The notes: generated by a model from the letters alone, not told the origin. Positions 41,082 to 49,873 are shown, counted from the first letter of the stretch. The stretch: DNA of 64,000 bases from Amycolatopsis sp. NBC_01488 (GCF_036227105.1 NZ_CP109434.1:4654001-4718000); one strand, 5' to 3'. A program made the numbers and translations.

Positions 41082-42785
41082 TCAGTCCGGCAGCGTGATC
41101 GGGGCGAGGTCCGCGAAACTGTCGCCGGGGCCCGGGTTCGCGGGGTGCGTCTCGCCGCCGAAGTGGTGCAGCACGCCCCAAACCGCGTTGAGTGCGGTCT
41201 GGACCGCGCCCTCGGCCCAGCCCGCCGTCCACGAGACGTCGTCACCCGCCAGGAAGAGGCCGCGGTGACGCTCCGCCAGCGCGTCCTGCATGAAATGCGT
41301 GAAGAGCCGGTGCTGGTAGCGGTAGTGCCCGGGCAGGTTCGCCTTGAACGCGCCCATGAAGTGCGGTTCCGCCTCCCACGACACGGTCACCGGGTCGCCG
41401 ATGATGTGCCGCCGGACGTCGACGCCCGGGTAGATCTCGCGCAGCGACTGGAGCATCACCTCGACGCGCTCGGTCACCGAAAGCGGTAGCCACTTCGACG
41501 AGTCGTCGGCCCACGTGTAGGACAGGCAGATCACCGCCGGTGCGGACGGGTCGTCGCCGAGCAGGTAGGTGCCGCGCGGCATCCGGTCGGTGAGCGTCAT
41601 GCTCATCGTGTCGCGGCCGGTCGCCGGGTCGGGGTCGAGCCAGAACGGCCGGTCGACCGGCACGAACACCTTCGACGACTCCATGTAGTGCGTGCGCTCG
41701 ATCGCCGTCCAGTGGTCGATCGGGAACAGCGCTTCGTCGCATTCGATCTGGGACAGCAGCATCCAGCTCTGGGCGGTGAACACCGCCGCCGGGAACGTCC
41801 GGATGTGCCCGGACGCGTCGGTCACCGTGATGTTGTTGGGCGCCGTCCGGTGCAGTCTCGTGACGCCCGGGCGCGGCCCGCCTTCGTGCAAGGAAGCCAA
41901 CGACGTTCCGGCGGGCCAGAAAGCGAGGTCCGTCGGCGCGTGCTCCCACAGCCGCAGCGGGAGCTGCCTGCTGCCGCCGACGATGCTGCGGTGCTCGTCG
42001 TCGGCGCCGGTGTAGACGACGCGCAGGATTTCCAGGATGGAGTTGGGGAAGTCGGTGTCCCAGCCGCCGGTGCCGAAGCCGACCTGCCCGAAGATCTCGC
42101 GGTGGCGGAAGGAGGCGAACGCGGGGGAGTCGCAGAGGAAGCCGTAGAACGTCTGGTTGTCCAGCTTCGGGACGAGCTCGTTCCACAGCCGCTTGATCGT
42201 CTTCGCGTCGCGGTCGCGGATCGCGGTCTGCATCTCGGCGAACGACGCGTGCTCGGCGAGCGTCCGGTCCCACGCGGCGGCGACGTCGGCGAACACCTGC
42301 GGCAGATCGGCCGGTGTCCGCGCGTAGTGGCTCTGTCCCTTGAGGTCGACGACCGTGCTCGGCGTCCCCGGCGCGAGCGGGTTGGGGAACGGCGTCGTCT
42401 CCAAGCCGACCTTGTCGATGTAGTGGAACAACGCGGTCGACGCGGGTGGGAAGCGCATCGCGCCCATCTCGGCGACGACGTCGTCCGGGCAGCCGGGGAA
42501 CCGCACGGTGCGCAGCCGGCCGCCGATCTCCGCGATCTCGTAGACCACCGGCCGGAGGCCGAGCTTCAGCAGCTCGTACGCGGTGACGATGCCGGAGAGG
42601 CCGCCGCCGATCACCGCCACCTCGGTGCCGTGCCGGTGGGCCGGGACCGAGCCGAGCCCGGCGGGGTGGGCGAGGTAGTCGTCGTAGGCGAACGGGAAGT
42701 CGGGGCCGAACATCGTGATCGGGCGGCCCGCCGGCTCGTCCCGGGGGATCGCAGTCGGGATCGCGGTCGGCAAAGCGGAGGTCAT
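41082..42785 (-). CDS. Flavin amino-acid monooxygenase (lysine/arginine/tryptophan 2-monooxygenase type)
   Basis: A 567-residue FAD enzyme of the amine-oxidase fold. It has the dinucleotide motif VAVIGGGLSGIVTAYELLKLG, the RLRTVRFPG contact, EMGAMRFPP, and the FAD C-terminal AGDDVSWTAGWAEGAVQTALNA. The N-terminal FGPDFPFAYDDYLAHPAGLGSVP is characteristic of L-amino-acid 2-monooxygenases (lysine DavB, tryptophan IaaM, phenylalanine types), which turn an amino acid into the one-carbon-shorter amide. It overlaps by 4 bp the nitrilase-type amidase gene, third in an operon with a cationic-amino-acid-type permease. This points to lysine or arginine rather than tryptophan. Confidence 0.82.
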   Translation of the reverse strand: MTSALPTAIPTAIPRDEPAGRPITMFGPDFPFAYDDYLAHPAGLGSVPAHRHGTEVAVIGGGLSGIVTAYELLKLGLRPVVYEIAEIGGRLRTVRFPGCPDDVVAEMGAMRFPPASTALFHYIDKVGLETTPFPNPLAPGTPSTVVDLKGQSHYARTPADLPQVFADVAAAWDRTLAEHASFAEMQTAIRDRDAKTIKRLWNELVPKLDNQTFYGFLCDSPAFASFRHREIFGQVGFGTGGWDTDFPNSILEILRVVYTGADDEHRSIVGGSRQLPLRLWEHAPTDLAFWPAGTSLASLHEGGPRPGVTRLHRTAPNNITVTDASGHIRTFPAAVFTAQSWMLLSQIECDEALFPIDHWTAIERTHYMESSKVFVPVDRPFWLDPDPATGRDTMSMTLTDRMPRGTYLLGDDPSAPAVICLSYTWADDSSKWLPLSVTERVEVMLQSLREIYPGVDVRRHIIGDPVTVSWEAEPHFMGAFKANLPGHYRYQHRLFTHFMQDALAERHRGLFLAGDDVSWTAGWAEGAVQTALNAVWGVLHHFGGETHPANPGPGDSFADLAPITLPD

Positions 42786-43537
42786 GCGGTGGTTCCTCGG
42801 TACAGTTCGGGCCGCCGGTCGGCCAGGTGGGTGTTCTCCAGGCGCGACGCGGCGAGCGCGTCGCGAGTGACTTCCGCGGTGAGCAACGCGGGATCCGCCC
42901 CGGCGCGGGCCAGCACCTCGCCGGTCGGGGCGACGACGCAGGAGCGCCCGCAGTAGGTCAGTTCCCGTTCGACGTCACAACGGTTGGCGTAGGCAACGAA
43001 CAGCTGGCTCTCGTAGGCCCGCGCCGGTACCAGCGTGTCGGCGACCAGCTCGTACGGGCTCATCAACGCCGTCGGGACGAGCAGCAGCTCGGTGCCGGCC
43101 AGCGCGTGCGCCCGGACCAGCTCGGGGAACTCGACGTCGTAGCAGATCAGCAGCCCGACGCGGACACCGGCGACGTCGGCCTGCACGACCGGCTCGTCGC
43201 CCGGGGTGAACCACGCCTGGTCGAGGTCGCCGAACAGGTGCGTCTTGCGGTAGTTCGCCCGCCGCTGCCCGGAGGCGTCGATGAGCTGGACGCTGTTGTA
43301 GACGTCGCCACCGTCGGCTTCCGGGTAGCCGTACGCCAGTGCGACGCCGGTTTCCCCGGCCAGCGCGGACATCCGCGCCGCGGTGGGGCCGTCGGCCGGT
43401 TCGGCGAGTTCGTGCGTCCGGGCGCCGATGTGGTAGCCGGTGGTGCTCATCTCGGCCGTGACGACGAGGTCGGCGCCGGACGCGGCCACGGCGTCGGGCA
43501 GCGCGTCGGCCGGGCCCTGGTGGATCGCGACCCTCAT
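42782..43537 (-). CDS. Nitrilase-superfamily amidase (5-aminovaleramidase/4-guanidinobutyramidase candidate)
   Basis: A 251-residue carbon-nitrogen hydrolase. The Glu-Lys-Cys triad is visible as AEMSTTGYH (Glu), YRKTHLFG (Lys) and LLICYDVEFPEL (Cys). Size matches DavA-type and related short-chain omega-amidases. Directly coupled (ATGA overlaps on both sides) to a monooxygenase that should make an amide and to a cationic permease, it most likely hydrolyses 5-aminovaleramide (lysine route) or 4-guanidinobutyramide (arginine route). The tryptophan pathway uses a different amidase family (IaaH), which speaks against indoleacetamide. Confidence 0.82.
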   Translation of the reverse strand: MRVAIHQGPADALPDAVAASGADLVVTAEMSTTGYHIGARTHELAEPADGPTAARMSALAGETGVALAYGYPEADGGDVYNSVQLIDASGQRRANYRKTHLFGDLDQAWFTPGDEPVVQADVAGVRVGLLICYDVEFPELVRAHALAGTELLLVPTALMSPYELVADTLVPARAYESQLFVAYANRCDVERELTYCGRSCVVAPTGEVLARAGADPALLTAEVTRDALAASRLENTHLADRRPELYRGTTA

Positions 43538-44925
43538 GCCAGCCTCGACCGCCGGATCCCGTAGCCGAAGTAGATCAGCAGGCCGAGCGCCATCCAGGCG
43601 CCGAAGACCGCCCAGGTGGCGCCGTCGAGGCTGAACATCATGTAGCCGCAGCACAGCACGCCCAGCAGCGGTGTCACCGGCGAGAGCGGCACGCGGAACG
43701 TACGCGGCCGGTCGGGCTGGCGCCGCCGCAGCAGCAGGACGGCGATGTTGACCAGCAGGAACGCGAACAGCGTCCCGATGCTGGTGGCGTCGGCGAGCTT
43801 GCCCAGCGGGATGAACGCGGCCAGCGCGGCGACGAAGGCCGAGACCACGAGCGTGTTGAGCCGCGGCGAGCCGGTCTTCGGGTCCACTTTGGACAAGGAC
43901 TTCGGGACGAGGCCGTCGCGGGACATCGCGAACAGGATGCGCGTCTGTCCGTAGAGGACCGTCAGCACGACGCTGGAGATCGCCACGATCGCGCCGACGG
44001 CGAGCAGGCCGGCCCAGAACGGGTTGCCCGAGATGACGGAGAGGACGTGCGACAGCGCGGCTTCCTGGCCGTCGAACTCCTGCCACGGCAGCGCGCCGAC
44101 CGCGGCCACGGCGACCAGGCAGTACAGGACCGTGACGATGCCGAGCGAGAGCAGGATCGCCCGGGGCAGGTCGCGCTGCGGGTTCTTGGCCTCCTCGCCG
44201 GCGGTCGACGCCGCGTCGAACCCGATGTAGGAGAAGAACAGCTTGGCGCCGCCCGCGCTCATCCCGGCCAGCCCGAGCGGCAGGAAGGGCGTGAAGTTCC
44301 GCGCCTTCACCGCGGTGAACGCGATCGCGCAGAACAGCACCAGCGTGCCGATCTTCACCGCGACCATGATCGTGTTGGCCCGCGCGCTCTCCTTCGCGCC
44401 GGACAGCAGCAGGAGCATCGCGAGCAGCACGACGACGATGGCGGGCACGTTGACGATGCCGCCCGAGCCCGGCGGCTGGCTGAGCGCGTCCGGGATGGCG
44501 AAGCCGAACGCCAGCCGCAGCAGTTCGTTGAGGTACTGCCCCCAGCCGACCGCGACCGACGCCACCGACACGCCGTATTCGAGGACCAGGCACCAGCCGC
44601 ACACCCACGCGACCAGCTCGCCGAGCGTGGCGTAGGCGTAGGAGTAGGACGAACCGGACAGCGGGATCATGCCGGCGAGTTCGGCGTAGGACAGCGCGGA
44701 GAAGAGCGCGGTGACGCCGGCGAGCACGAACGACAGGACCACGGCCGGCCCGGCCACCGGCACGGCTTCGCCGAGCACGACGAAGATCCCGCTGCCCAGC
44801 GTCGCGCCGATGCTCAGGGTGGTCAGCTGCCCGAGTCCGAGCGACCGCTTCAACGTGCCGTGATCACTTTCGGCGACCAGGTCGGCGACCGGTTTCCGCC
44901 GCACCGTCGCGGCTCGCAGATTCAT
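43534..44925 (-). CDS. APC-family amino-acid permease (cationic amino acid transporter type)
   Basis: A 463-residue membrane protein with about 12 to 14 hydrophobic helices. The first carries the APC signature LGLGQLTTLSIGATLGSGIFVVLG. The AKLFFSYIGFDAASTAGEEAKNPQRDLP segment (helix VI region) matches the CAT branch of the superfamily, which carries Lys, Arg or ornithine. The start ATG 44925 (MNLRAAT) is preferred; an in-frame upstream start at 44955 is possible. It is the first gene of the operon, with a 16-bp palindrome at 44986-45001 upstream. A perfect GTCCA-N3-TGGAC site lies at 43882-43894. Confidence 0.85.
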   Translation of the reverse strand: MNLRAATVRRKPVADLVAESDHGTLKRSLGLGQLTTLSIGATLGSGIFVVLGEAVPVAGPAVVLSFVLAGVTALFSALSYAELAGMIPLSGSSYSYAYATLGELVAWVCGWCLVLEYGVSVASVAVGWGQYLNELLRLAFGFAIPDALSQPPGSGGIVNVPAIVVVLLAMLLLLSGAKESARANTIMVAVKIGTLVLFCAIAFTAVKARNFTPFLPLGLAGMSAGGAKLFFSYIGFDAASTAGEEAKNPQRDLPRAILLSLGIVTVLYCLVAVAAVGALPWQEFDGQEAALSHVLSVISGNPFWAGLLAVGAIVAISSVVLTVLYGQTRILFAMSRDGLVPKSLSKVDPKTGSPRLNTLVVSAFVAALAAFIPLGKLADATSIGTLFAFLLVNIAVLLLRRRQPDRPRTFRVPLSPVTPLLGVLCCGYMMFSLDGATWAVFGAWMALGLLIYFGYGIRRSRLA

Positions 44926-44985
44926 GCCGACGACGGTATCGGCCGTCCCCGGCACGCAAAACAGGAGAACATTGCGCGTACAGAC

Positions 44986-45001
44986 GAATCACAGGTGATT
45001 C
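44986..45001. promoter_or_regulatory. 16-bp palindrome upstream of the permease operon
   Basis: GAATCAC-AG-GTGATTC is a perfect 7-bp inverted repeat, AT-richer than its surroundings, 61 bp upstream of the permease start. A related GAATC lies ~27 bp further out. Position and symmetry fit an operator for the amino-acid catabolic operon. Confidence 0.5.
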
Positions 45002-45053
45002 ATTGCACACGGCGCACGAATCATGGCGAATCGTTCCGCGTGCGGTAAGAGGC

Positions 45054-45179
45054 ATCTCACGTGCTTGCGAGGGCATCACGCGTGATCAGGGGGGCATCAC
45101 GGCTGATGCCCCTCCAGACACCCGTGATGCCTCCCTGATCACGCCCGATGCCCCTCCGGACACGGGTGCTGCCCCGGGA
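45054..45179 (+). repeat. 21-bp tandem repeat array C (six units)
   Basis: Units start at 45054, 45075, 45096, 45117, 45138 and 45159, exactly 21 bp apart. The shared core is rTCAC-N5-GATGCCCCTCC, the same family as array A (GATGCCCCTCCA at 36566). It fills the gap between the histidine kinase stop and the permease promoter. Unit 45096 contains the palindrome GGCATCA-CGGC-TGATGCC across the unit border. Confidence 0.85.
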
Positions 45180-45180
45180 G

Positions 45181-46470
45181 TCACGTCGGGGTGGGTGGTT
45201 CGGCGGCCGGGAGGAGCAGGGTGAATGTCGGCGGGTCGGGGCGGCTCAGGCGTAGCCGGCCGCCCTCGGCCTCGGCGAGGCTGCGCGCCAGCGGCAGGCC
45301 GATCCCGTGCCCGGCGGCCGCCGTCGCGAACGGGTCCGTTTCGCCCAGGTCGGGGCCCTCGTCGGCGACGTCGATGGCCAGGGCGTCCCCGGCGTCGCGG
45401 GCGACCAGCGTCACCGTGCCGCGGCCGTGCGTCGCCGCGTTGTCCAGCAGCACGCCGAGCACCTGCCGGACCGCGGCGGCCGCCACCCGCGCCGTCGGCG
45501 GGTCCTCGCGGATGATCCGCAGCGTCCGGCCGTGCGGGGCCAGCAGTGCTTCGCCCGCCTGGCGGACCTCCTCCAGCAGGGCCTCGAGATCGAGCTCGGC
45601 GCGCGGTGCCCGGCGTTCGCGGCCCAGCGCCAGGAGGTCCTCGATGGTGCGTTCCAGGCGGTCGGCGGACGCGATCCCGGCGCGGATCGCCGCGTGCGGG
45701 TCCGCGTCCGGCGTCTCCAGCGCGGCCTCCAGCTGCAGGCGCAGCCCGGTCAGCGGGTTGCGCAGCTGGTGCGACGCCTCCGCCGAGAACGCGCGTTCGC
45801 GTTCGAGGGTCTCGCCGATCCGGGTGGCGGTGGCGTCCAGCGCTTCGCCGACGCGGTCGATCTCGGTGATCCCGGCGCGCGGGCCGCGGGCGGTGAAGTC
45901 GCCGTCGCCGAGCCGTCCGGCCGCGGCGGCCAGCTCCTCCAGGGGCCGGACCAGCCGCGTCGTGACCCGGCGGGCCAGCAGCCAGCTGACCCCGATCGCC
46001 GCGATCGCGAGCCCGGCCATGCCGAGCCAGGTCAGCGCGACTCGCAGGCGCAGCTCCGACATCGGCAGCGCGGCGCGGACCACCCCGGTCACCCGGGAAC
46101 CGCTGATCACCGGGACCGCCAGGACCACTTCGTCGGCTTCGCGGCCGAGGACGACGTCGACCGTGGCGCTCGCCGCCTGCCGCTCGACCGAGCCGCCGAC
46201 GGCGGGACCGTGCCCGGCGAGCAGCCGTACGTCCGGGCCGTAGATCCCGGTCTCGGCCTCGGCTTCGTCGTCGAGCCGCGGCACGGCCGGCGTCCGGCCG
46301 GCGGTCAGCTCGTCGGAGACGGCGAGCGCGACGGCGTCCGCGGCCCGCTCCAGCTCCGACTTCGTGTCGTCGCGGTAGTACTGCATCGCCGCGATGAACA
46401 GCGGCAGCGCGAACAGCACGGTCGCGACCAGGGCGGCCAGCACCGTCAGGGAGATGATCCGGCGGCGCAC
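45181..46470 (-). CDS. Sensor histidine kinase
   Basis: A 429-residue kinase. The first membrane helix is near residues 7-29, an extracytoplasmic sensor region follows, then a second helix (LTWLGMAGLAIAAIGVSWLLA), a HAMP linker, HisKA with the phosphoacceptor His in SAEASHQLRNPLTG, and HATPase blocks (NAATHGRG, DEGPDLGETDPF, GHGIGLPLARSLAEAEGG). GTG 46470 lies 2 bp after the response regulator stop, so they form one two-component system. It resembles OmpR-partner kinases; the signal is unknown. Its stop lies at the edge of repeat array C. Confidence 0.88.
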   Translation of the reverse strand: MRRRIISLTVLAALVATVLFALPLFIAAMQYYRDDTKSELERAADAVALAVSDELTAGRTPAVPRLDDEAEAETGIYGPDVRLLAGHGPAVGGSVERQAASATVDVVLGREADEVVLAVPVISGSRVTGVVRAALPMSELRLRVALTWLGMAGLAIAAIGVSWLLARRVTTRLVRPLEELAAAAGRLGDGDFTARGPRAGITEIDRVGEALDATATRIGETLERERAFSAEASHQLRNPLTGLRLQLEAALETPDADPHAAIRAGIASADRLERTIEDLLALGRERRAPRAELDLEALLEEVRQAGEALLAPHGRTLRIIREDPPTARVAAAAVRQVLGVLLDNAATHGRGTVTLVARDAGDALAIDVADEGPDLGETDPFATAAAGHGIGLPLARSLAEAEGGRLRLSRPDPPTFTLLLPAAEPPTPT

Positions 46471-46472
46471 GG

Positions 46473-47183
46473 CTAGCCTTCGGCGAGGGACCGGGAGGGG
46501 TCCTCCAGCCGGTACCCGTGACCGCGCAGGGTGGCGATCCGGGGCACCTCGGCGCCGGGCTCGGCGGCCGACGCGAGCTTGCGGCGCACCGCCGCGATGT
46601 GCACGTCCAGGGTCTTCGTCGAGCCGTACCAGTGCGCGTCCCAGACCTCGGCCATCAGCGTCTCGCGGCTGACGGCGACCCCGGGCTGCTCGGCCAGCCG
46701 CGCCAGCAGGTCGAACTCCTTGGCCCGCAGCACGACCTCGCGCCCGCCGAGGGTGGCGCGGCGGCCGGCGATGTCGACGGTCAGCCCGCCGACGGTCACC
46801 GGGGGGCGGGCACCGGCCGGCGCGCCGCGGCGCAGGTGCGCGCGCACCCGGGCCAGCAGCTCACCCAGCCGGATCGGCTTGGTGAGGTAGTCGTCGGCGC
46901 CCGCGTCGAGGCCGACGACGACGTCCATCTCCTCCTGCCGCGCGGTGAGGATCACCAGCACCGTCGCGGGCAGCGCGGTCCGCAGCCGCCGGCAGACCTC
47001 GACGCCGTCGAGATCGGGCAGGCCCAGGTCGAGCAGCACCAGGTCGAAGTCGCCGGACGCGGTGGCCTGCAGCGCGGTACGGCCGTCGCGGCGCCAGCAC
47101 ACCTGGTAACCGTGCAGTCGCAGGGTCGATTCGAGCACGCTGCCGATCGCCGCGTCGTCTTCCACCACCAGCAGGTTCGGCAT
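46473..47183 (-). CDS. OmpR/PhoB-family response regulator
   Basis: A 236-residue protein. The receiver domain has the acidic pair VVEDDAA, the phosphoacceptor Asp in LVLLDLGLPDLDG, Thr in ILTARQE and Lys in YLTKPIRLGELLARV. The C-terminal winged helix is clear (VVLRAKEFDLLARLAEQPG, VDVHIAAVRRKLA-like DVHIAAVRRKL, TLRGHGYRLE). ATG 47183. It lies 16 bp downstream of an IclR gene on the same strand and is followed directly by its kinase. Confidence 0.9.
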   Translation of the reverse strand: MPNLLVVEDDAAIGSVLESTLRLHGYQVCWRRDGRTALQATASGDFDLVLLDLGLPDLDGVEVCRRLRTALPATVLVILTARQEEMDVVVGLDAGADDYLTKPIRLGELLARVRAHLRRGAPAGARPPVTVGGLTVDIAGRRATLGGREVVLRAKEFDLLARLAEQPGVAVSRETLMAEVWDAHWYGSTKTLDVHIAAVRRKLASAAEPGAEVPRIATLRGHGYRLEDPSRSLAEG

Positions 47184-47199
47184 GCGGGGAGCCTACGTT

Positions 47200-47862
47200 C
47201 TACTCCGGCCGCGCACCGAAACCGATCCGCGAAATACGGCGTGAGGCATCCGTCACTCCCGCGCCGAGCCGCGCCACCGCGTCCGCCGTGAAGCGCGTGG
47301 TCGGGCCGGTGACGGCCAGCGCGGCCAGCAGCCGCCCGTCGGCGTCGAGCACCGGGGCGGCGACGCTGGACGCGCCCGGCTCCGGCTCGCCGTGGCTGAC
47401 GGCCGTGCCCTCGCCGCCGGCGAGCACCTGCCCGGCGGCCCCGCACCCGAGCGGCAGTTCGTCCCCGACACGGCCGACGTGCCGGATGGCCCGCGAGCCC
47501 TCCTGCTGGGCCACGCAGACGAGCGCTTCGGTGCTGCGGACGTACAGGTTGACCGTTTCGCCGTGTTCCTCCGCGAGTTCGCGCAGGATCTGCCGGACCG
47601 GCTCGGGCAGCTGCCACGCCGTGTTCGCGAGCTGCGCCCAGCGCAGCATCCCCGGCCCGACGGTGACCCGCCCGTCCGGCCGCGTCCAGAGCAGGCCGCG
47701 CTGCTCGCACGTGGCGACCAGCCGCAGCACGGTCGTCTTCGCGAGGCCGCTCGCGGCGGTGAGGTCCTTGACCGCCCACGTCCGGCGGCGTTCGGTGAAG
47801 AGGGCGAGCAGGTCGAACGCGCGCAGCACGCTCCGGACCGCTCCGTCGTCTTCCGCCATCAT
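47200..47862 (-). CDS. IclR-family transcriptional regulator
   Basis: A 220-residue protein. The N-terminal winged helix is SVLRAFDLLALFTERRRTW-VKDLTAASGLAKTTVLRLVATCEQRG, followed by the IclR effector domain (GETVNLYVRSTEALVCVAQQEGSRAIRH, LPLGCGAAGQVLAGG). ATG 47862 or 47859. It sits between the TIM-barrel gene (46-bp gap) and the two-component system, all on the minus strand, so it could be transcribed with either. IclR proteins generally sense small carboxylic or aromatic ligands. Confidence 0.85.
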   Translation of the reverse strand: MMAEDDGAVRSVLRAFDLLALFTERRRTWAVKDLTAASGLAKTTVLRLVATCEQRGLLWTRPDGRVTVGPGMLRWAQLANTAWQLPEPVRQILRELAEEHGETVNLYVRSTEALVCVAQQEGSRAIRHVGRVGDELPLGCGAAGQVLAGGEGTAVSHGEPEPGASSVAAPVLDADGRLLAALAVTGPTTRFTADAVARLGAGVTDASRRISRIGFGARPE

Positions 47863-47908
47863 CGAGCGCCCCCGTCCGCCTGACGGGCCCAGCCTACCGG
47901 CGGACGGC

Positions 47909-48721
47909 TCAGGCCACGTGGCGCTCGAAGGCCGCGACGGTCTCGGCGAGCACCTCGGCGCCCGGCCGCGCCCACACCTCGGCGTTGAACACCTCGACCT
48001 CGATCGGGCCGGTGTAGCCCGCGGCTTCGACGGCCGCGCGCAGGTGGCGGTGGTCGATCGGGCCGTCACCCGGCAGCGCGCGGCCCAGCAGCGGGTCGGG
48101 CAGCGGCACCAGCACGTCGCACACGTGGAACCCGGCGATCCGGCCGGCGGCCGCGGCGATCGACTCCTCGATCCGCGGGTCCCACCAGACGTGGAACTCG
48201 TCGACGATCACCCCGACCTGTGCGGCCGGGTGCTCGACGGCGATCGCCAGCGCCTGGTCCACAGTGGACAACACCGACCGGTCCGCGCACTGCATCGGGT
48301 GCAGCGGCTCCAGGCCGAGCCGGACGCCGCGCTCCCCGGCGTACGGCGCGAGCTCGCCCACGGCGTCCGCGACGCGCTGCCGGGACGCGGCGAGGTCGTT
48401 GCCCGCGATCCCGCCGACGACCAGCACGAGCACGCCGGCGCCGAGTGCGGCGGCCTCGTCGATCGCCTCCCGCGTCTGCGCCACACCGTCCACAGGGGAC
48501 CCGTCCGGTGTCACGCCGGTGAAGAACCCGCCGCGGCACAACGACGAAACCCGCACCCCGTGCTCCTCGAGCAGGCGCGCGGCCTCGTCGACGCCGGTTT
48601 CCGCGACCTTGTCGCGCCACAGCCCGATCCAGCCGACGCCGGCCGCGGCGCACCCGGCCACCGCTTCCGGCAGCGACCAGGCCTTGGTGGTGATCTGGTT
48701 GAGGCTGAACCGCGGGTCCAT
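47909..48721 (-). CDS. Sugar-phosphate isomerase/epimerase-like TIM-barrel protein
   Basis: A 270-residue AP-endonuclease-2/xylose-isomerase-like TIM barrel. It has SLNQITTKAWSLPEAVAGCAAAG, VSSLCRGGFFTG, the metal-binding Glu in VRLGLEPLHPMQC, VIVDEFHVWWDPRIEE (Asp/Glu and His), the FHVCDV strand, and the final Glu in PIEVEVFNAEVW. Its TGATG junction overlaps the DUF993 gene. Together with DUF993 it probably works on a sugar acid or inositol-like compound. Perfect and near-perfect GTCCA-N3-TGGAC sites occur at 48257-48269 and 48488-48500. Confidence 0.8.
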   Translation of the reverse strand: MDPRFSLNQITTKAWSLPEAVAGCAAAGVGWIGLWRDKVAETGVDEAARLLEEHGVRVSSLCRGGFFTGVTPDGSPVDGVAQTREAIDEAAALGAGVLVLVVGGIAGNDLAASRQRVADAVGELAPYAGERGVRLGLEPLHPMQCADRSVLSTVDQALAIAVEHPAAQVGVIVDEFHVWWDPRIEESIAAAAGRIAGFHVCDVLVPLPDPLLGRALPGDGPIDHRHLRAAVEAAGYTGPIEVEVFNAEVWARPGAEVLAETVAAFERHVA

Positions 48722-49854
48722 CACGCCACCCCCGCGACCCGCAGCAGCGGCCGCATCCGGGCGAGCGCCAGGTCGGGGTCGGCGAGCACGCCGGCCTCGT
48801 CGGCGAGCCGCAGCAGCGTCGCGAGGTGGGTGATCGTGCGCGCCGACTCGCTCCCGGCCAGCATCCGGAAGTGGTCTTGATGGCCGTTCAAGTAGGCCAG
48901 GAACACGACGCCGGTCTTGTAGTGCCGGGTCGGGGCGCGGAAGATCTCGCGCGCCAGCGGCACGGTCGGGTCGAGCAGGGCGTGGAACCCGGCCCGGTCG
49001 CCGTCGTCGAGACGAGCCAGCGCGGCCGCGGCGACCGGCGCGATCGGGTCGAAGATGCCGAGCAGGGCCTCGCTGTGGCCGTGGTCGTCGCCCGCGATGA
49101 GCCGCGGGTAGTGGAAGTCGTCGCCGGTGTAGCAGGCGACGCCGGCGGCCAGCGCGCGCCGGAACTCGGTCTCGACGTCGGCGTCGAGCACCGAGACCTT
49201 CACCCCGGCGACGGTGCCCGCGTGCTCGGCGCACAGGGCCGCCAGCTCGCGGGCCGCGGCGCGGACGTCGTCGTGGCCCCAGTAGCCGGCCAGCGCGGGG
49301 TCGAACTGCTCGCCCAGCCAGTGCAGCAGGACCGGCCCGCTCGCTTCGGACAGCAGCTTGCCGTAGGCCGCGTGGTAGTCGCCGGGGCCGTGCGCCGTCG
49401 CGGCCAGTGCCCGGCTCGCCATGACGACGGGGACCGCGCCCGCGCCGCCGACCAGGTCCAGCTGCTCGCGCCAGGCGTCCACAATGGACGCCGAGGTGGC
49501 CGGCCCGGCGGGGAGCTGGTCGGTGCCGACGCCGGCGCACCACCGGCGGCCGGCGGCGATCGCCCCGGTACGCGTGACCAGTTCCTTCGTCGTGGCCCAG
49601 TCGAGTCCCATGCCGCGCTGCGCGGTGTCCATGGCCTCCGCGACGCCGAGCCCGTGCGCCCAGAGGTGCTCGCGGAAGGCCAGCGTGGTGTCCCAGTCGA
49701 CGGCGCCGGGTTCGTCGGCGAGCGCGTCCGCGACGACGTGCACGGCGGCGTAGGCGATCCGCGACGACGGCGGTGTGCCGGGTGGTCCGGGGAGCGGTGG
49801 GCCGGACGGTGACCAGTCCACGAGGCCGCCGCCGGGGACCGGAAGCTGGAGCAT
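48721..49854 (-). CDS. DUF993 / dihydrodipicolinate-synthase-like protein
   Basis: A 377-residue protein of the DUF993 family, distantly related to the DHDPS/aldolase superfamily. Typical segments are MLQLPVPGGGLVDW, SRIAYAAVHVVADALAD, DTTLAFREHLWAHGLGVAEAMDTAQRGMGLDW, YGKLLSEASGPVLLHWLGEQFDPALAGYWG, and TGDDFHYPRLIAGD. A Schiff-base Lys is likely in VAGVKVSVLDAD. ATG 49854 has GGAGG 7 bp upstream. It overlaps the TIM-barrel gene, and a perfect LacI-type operator lies 20-33 bp upstream of its start. The enzymatic reaction of the family is not established to my knowledge. A perfect GTCCA-N3-TGGAC site lies at 49477-49489. Confidence 0.8.
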   Translation of the reverse strand: MLQLPVPGGGLVDWSPSGPPLPGPPGTPPSSRIAYAAVHVVADALADEPGAVDWDTTLAFREHLWAHGLGVAEAMDTAQRGMGLDWATTKELVTRTGAIAAGRRWCAGVGTDQLPAGPATSASIVDAWREQLDLVGGAGAVPVVMASRALAATAHGPGDYHAAYGKLLSEASGPVLLHWLGEQFDPALAGYWGHDDVRAAARELAALCAEHAGTVAGVKVSVLDADVETEFRRALAAGVACYTGDDFHYPRLIAGDDHGHSEALLGIFDPIAPVAAAALARLDDGDRAGFHALLDPTVPLAREIFRAPTRHYKTGVVFLAYLNGHQDHFRMLAGSESARTITHLATLLRLADEAGVLADPDLALARMRPLLRVAGVA

Positions 49855-49873
49855 CGGAAGACCTCCGGGAGTG

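Noticed and set aside
41082..43537. Indole-3-acetamide route (IaaM/IaaH)
   Set aside because: The amidase has a nitrilase Glu-Lys-Cys triad, not the amidase-signature fold of IaaH.
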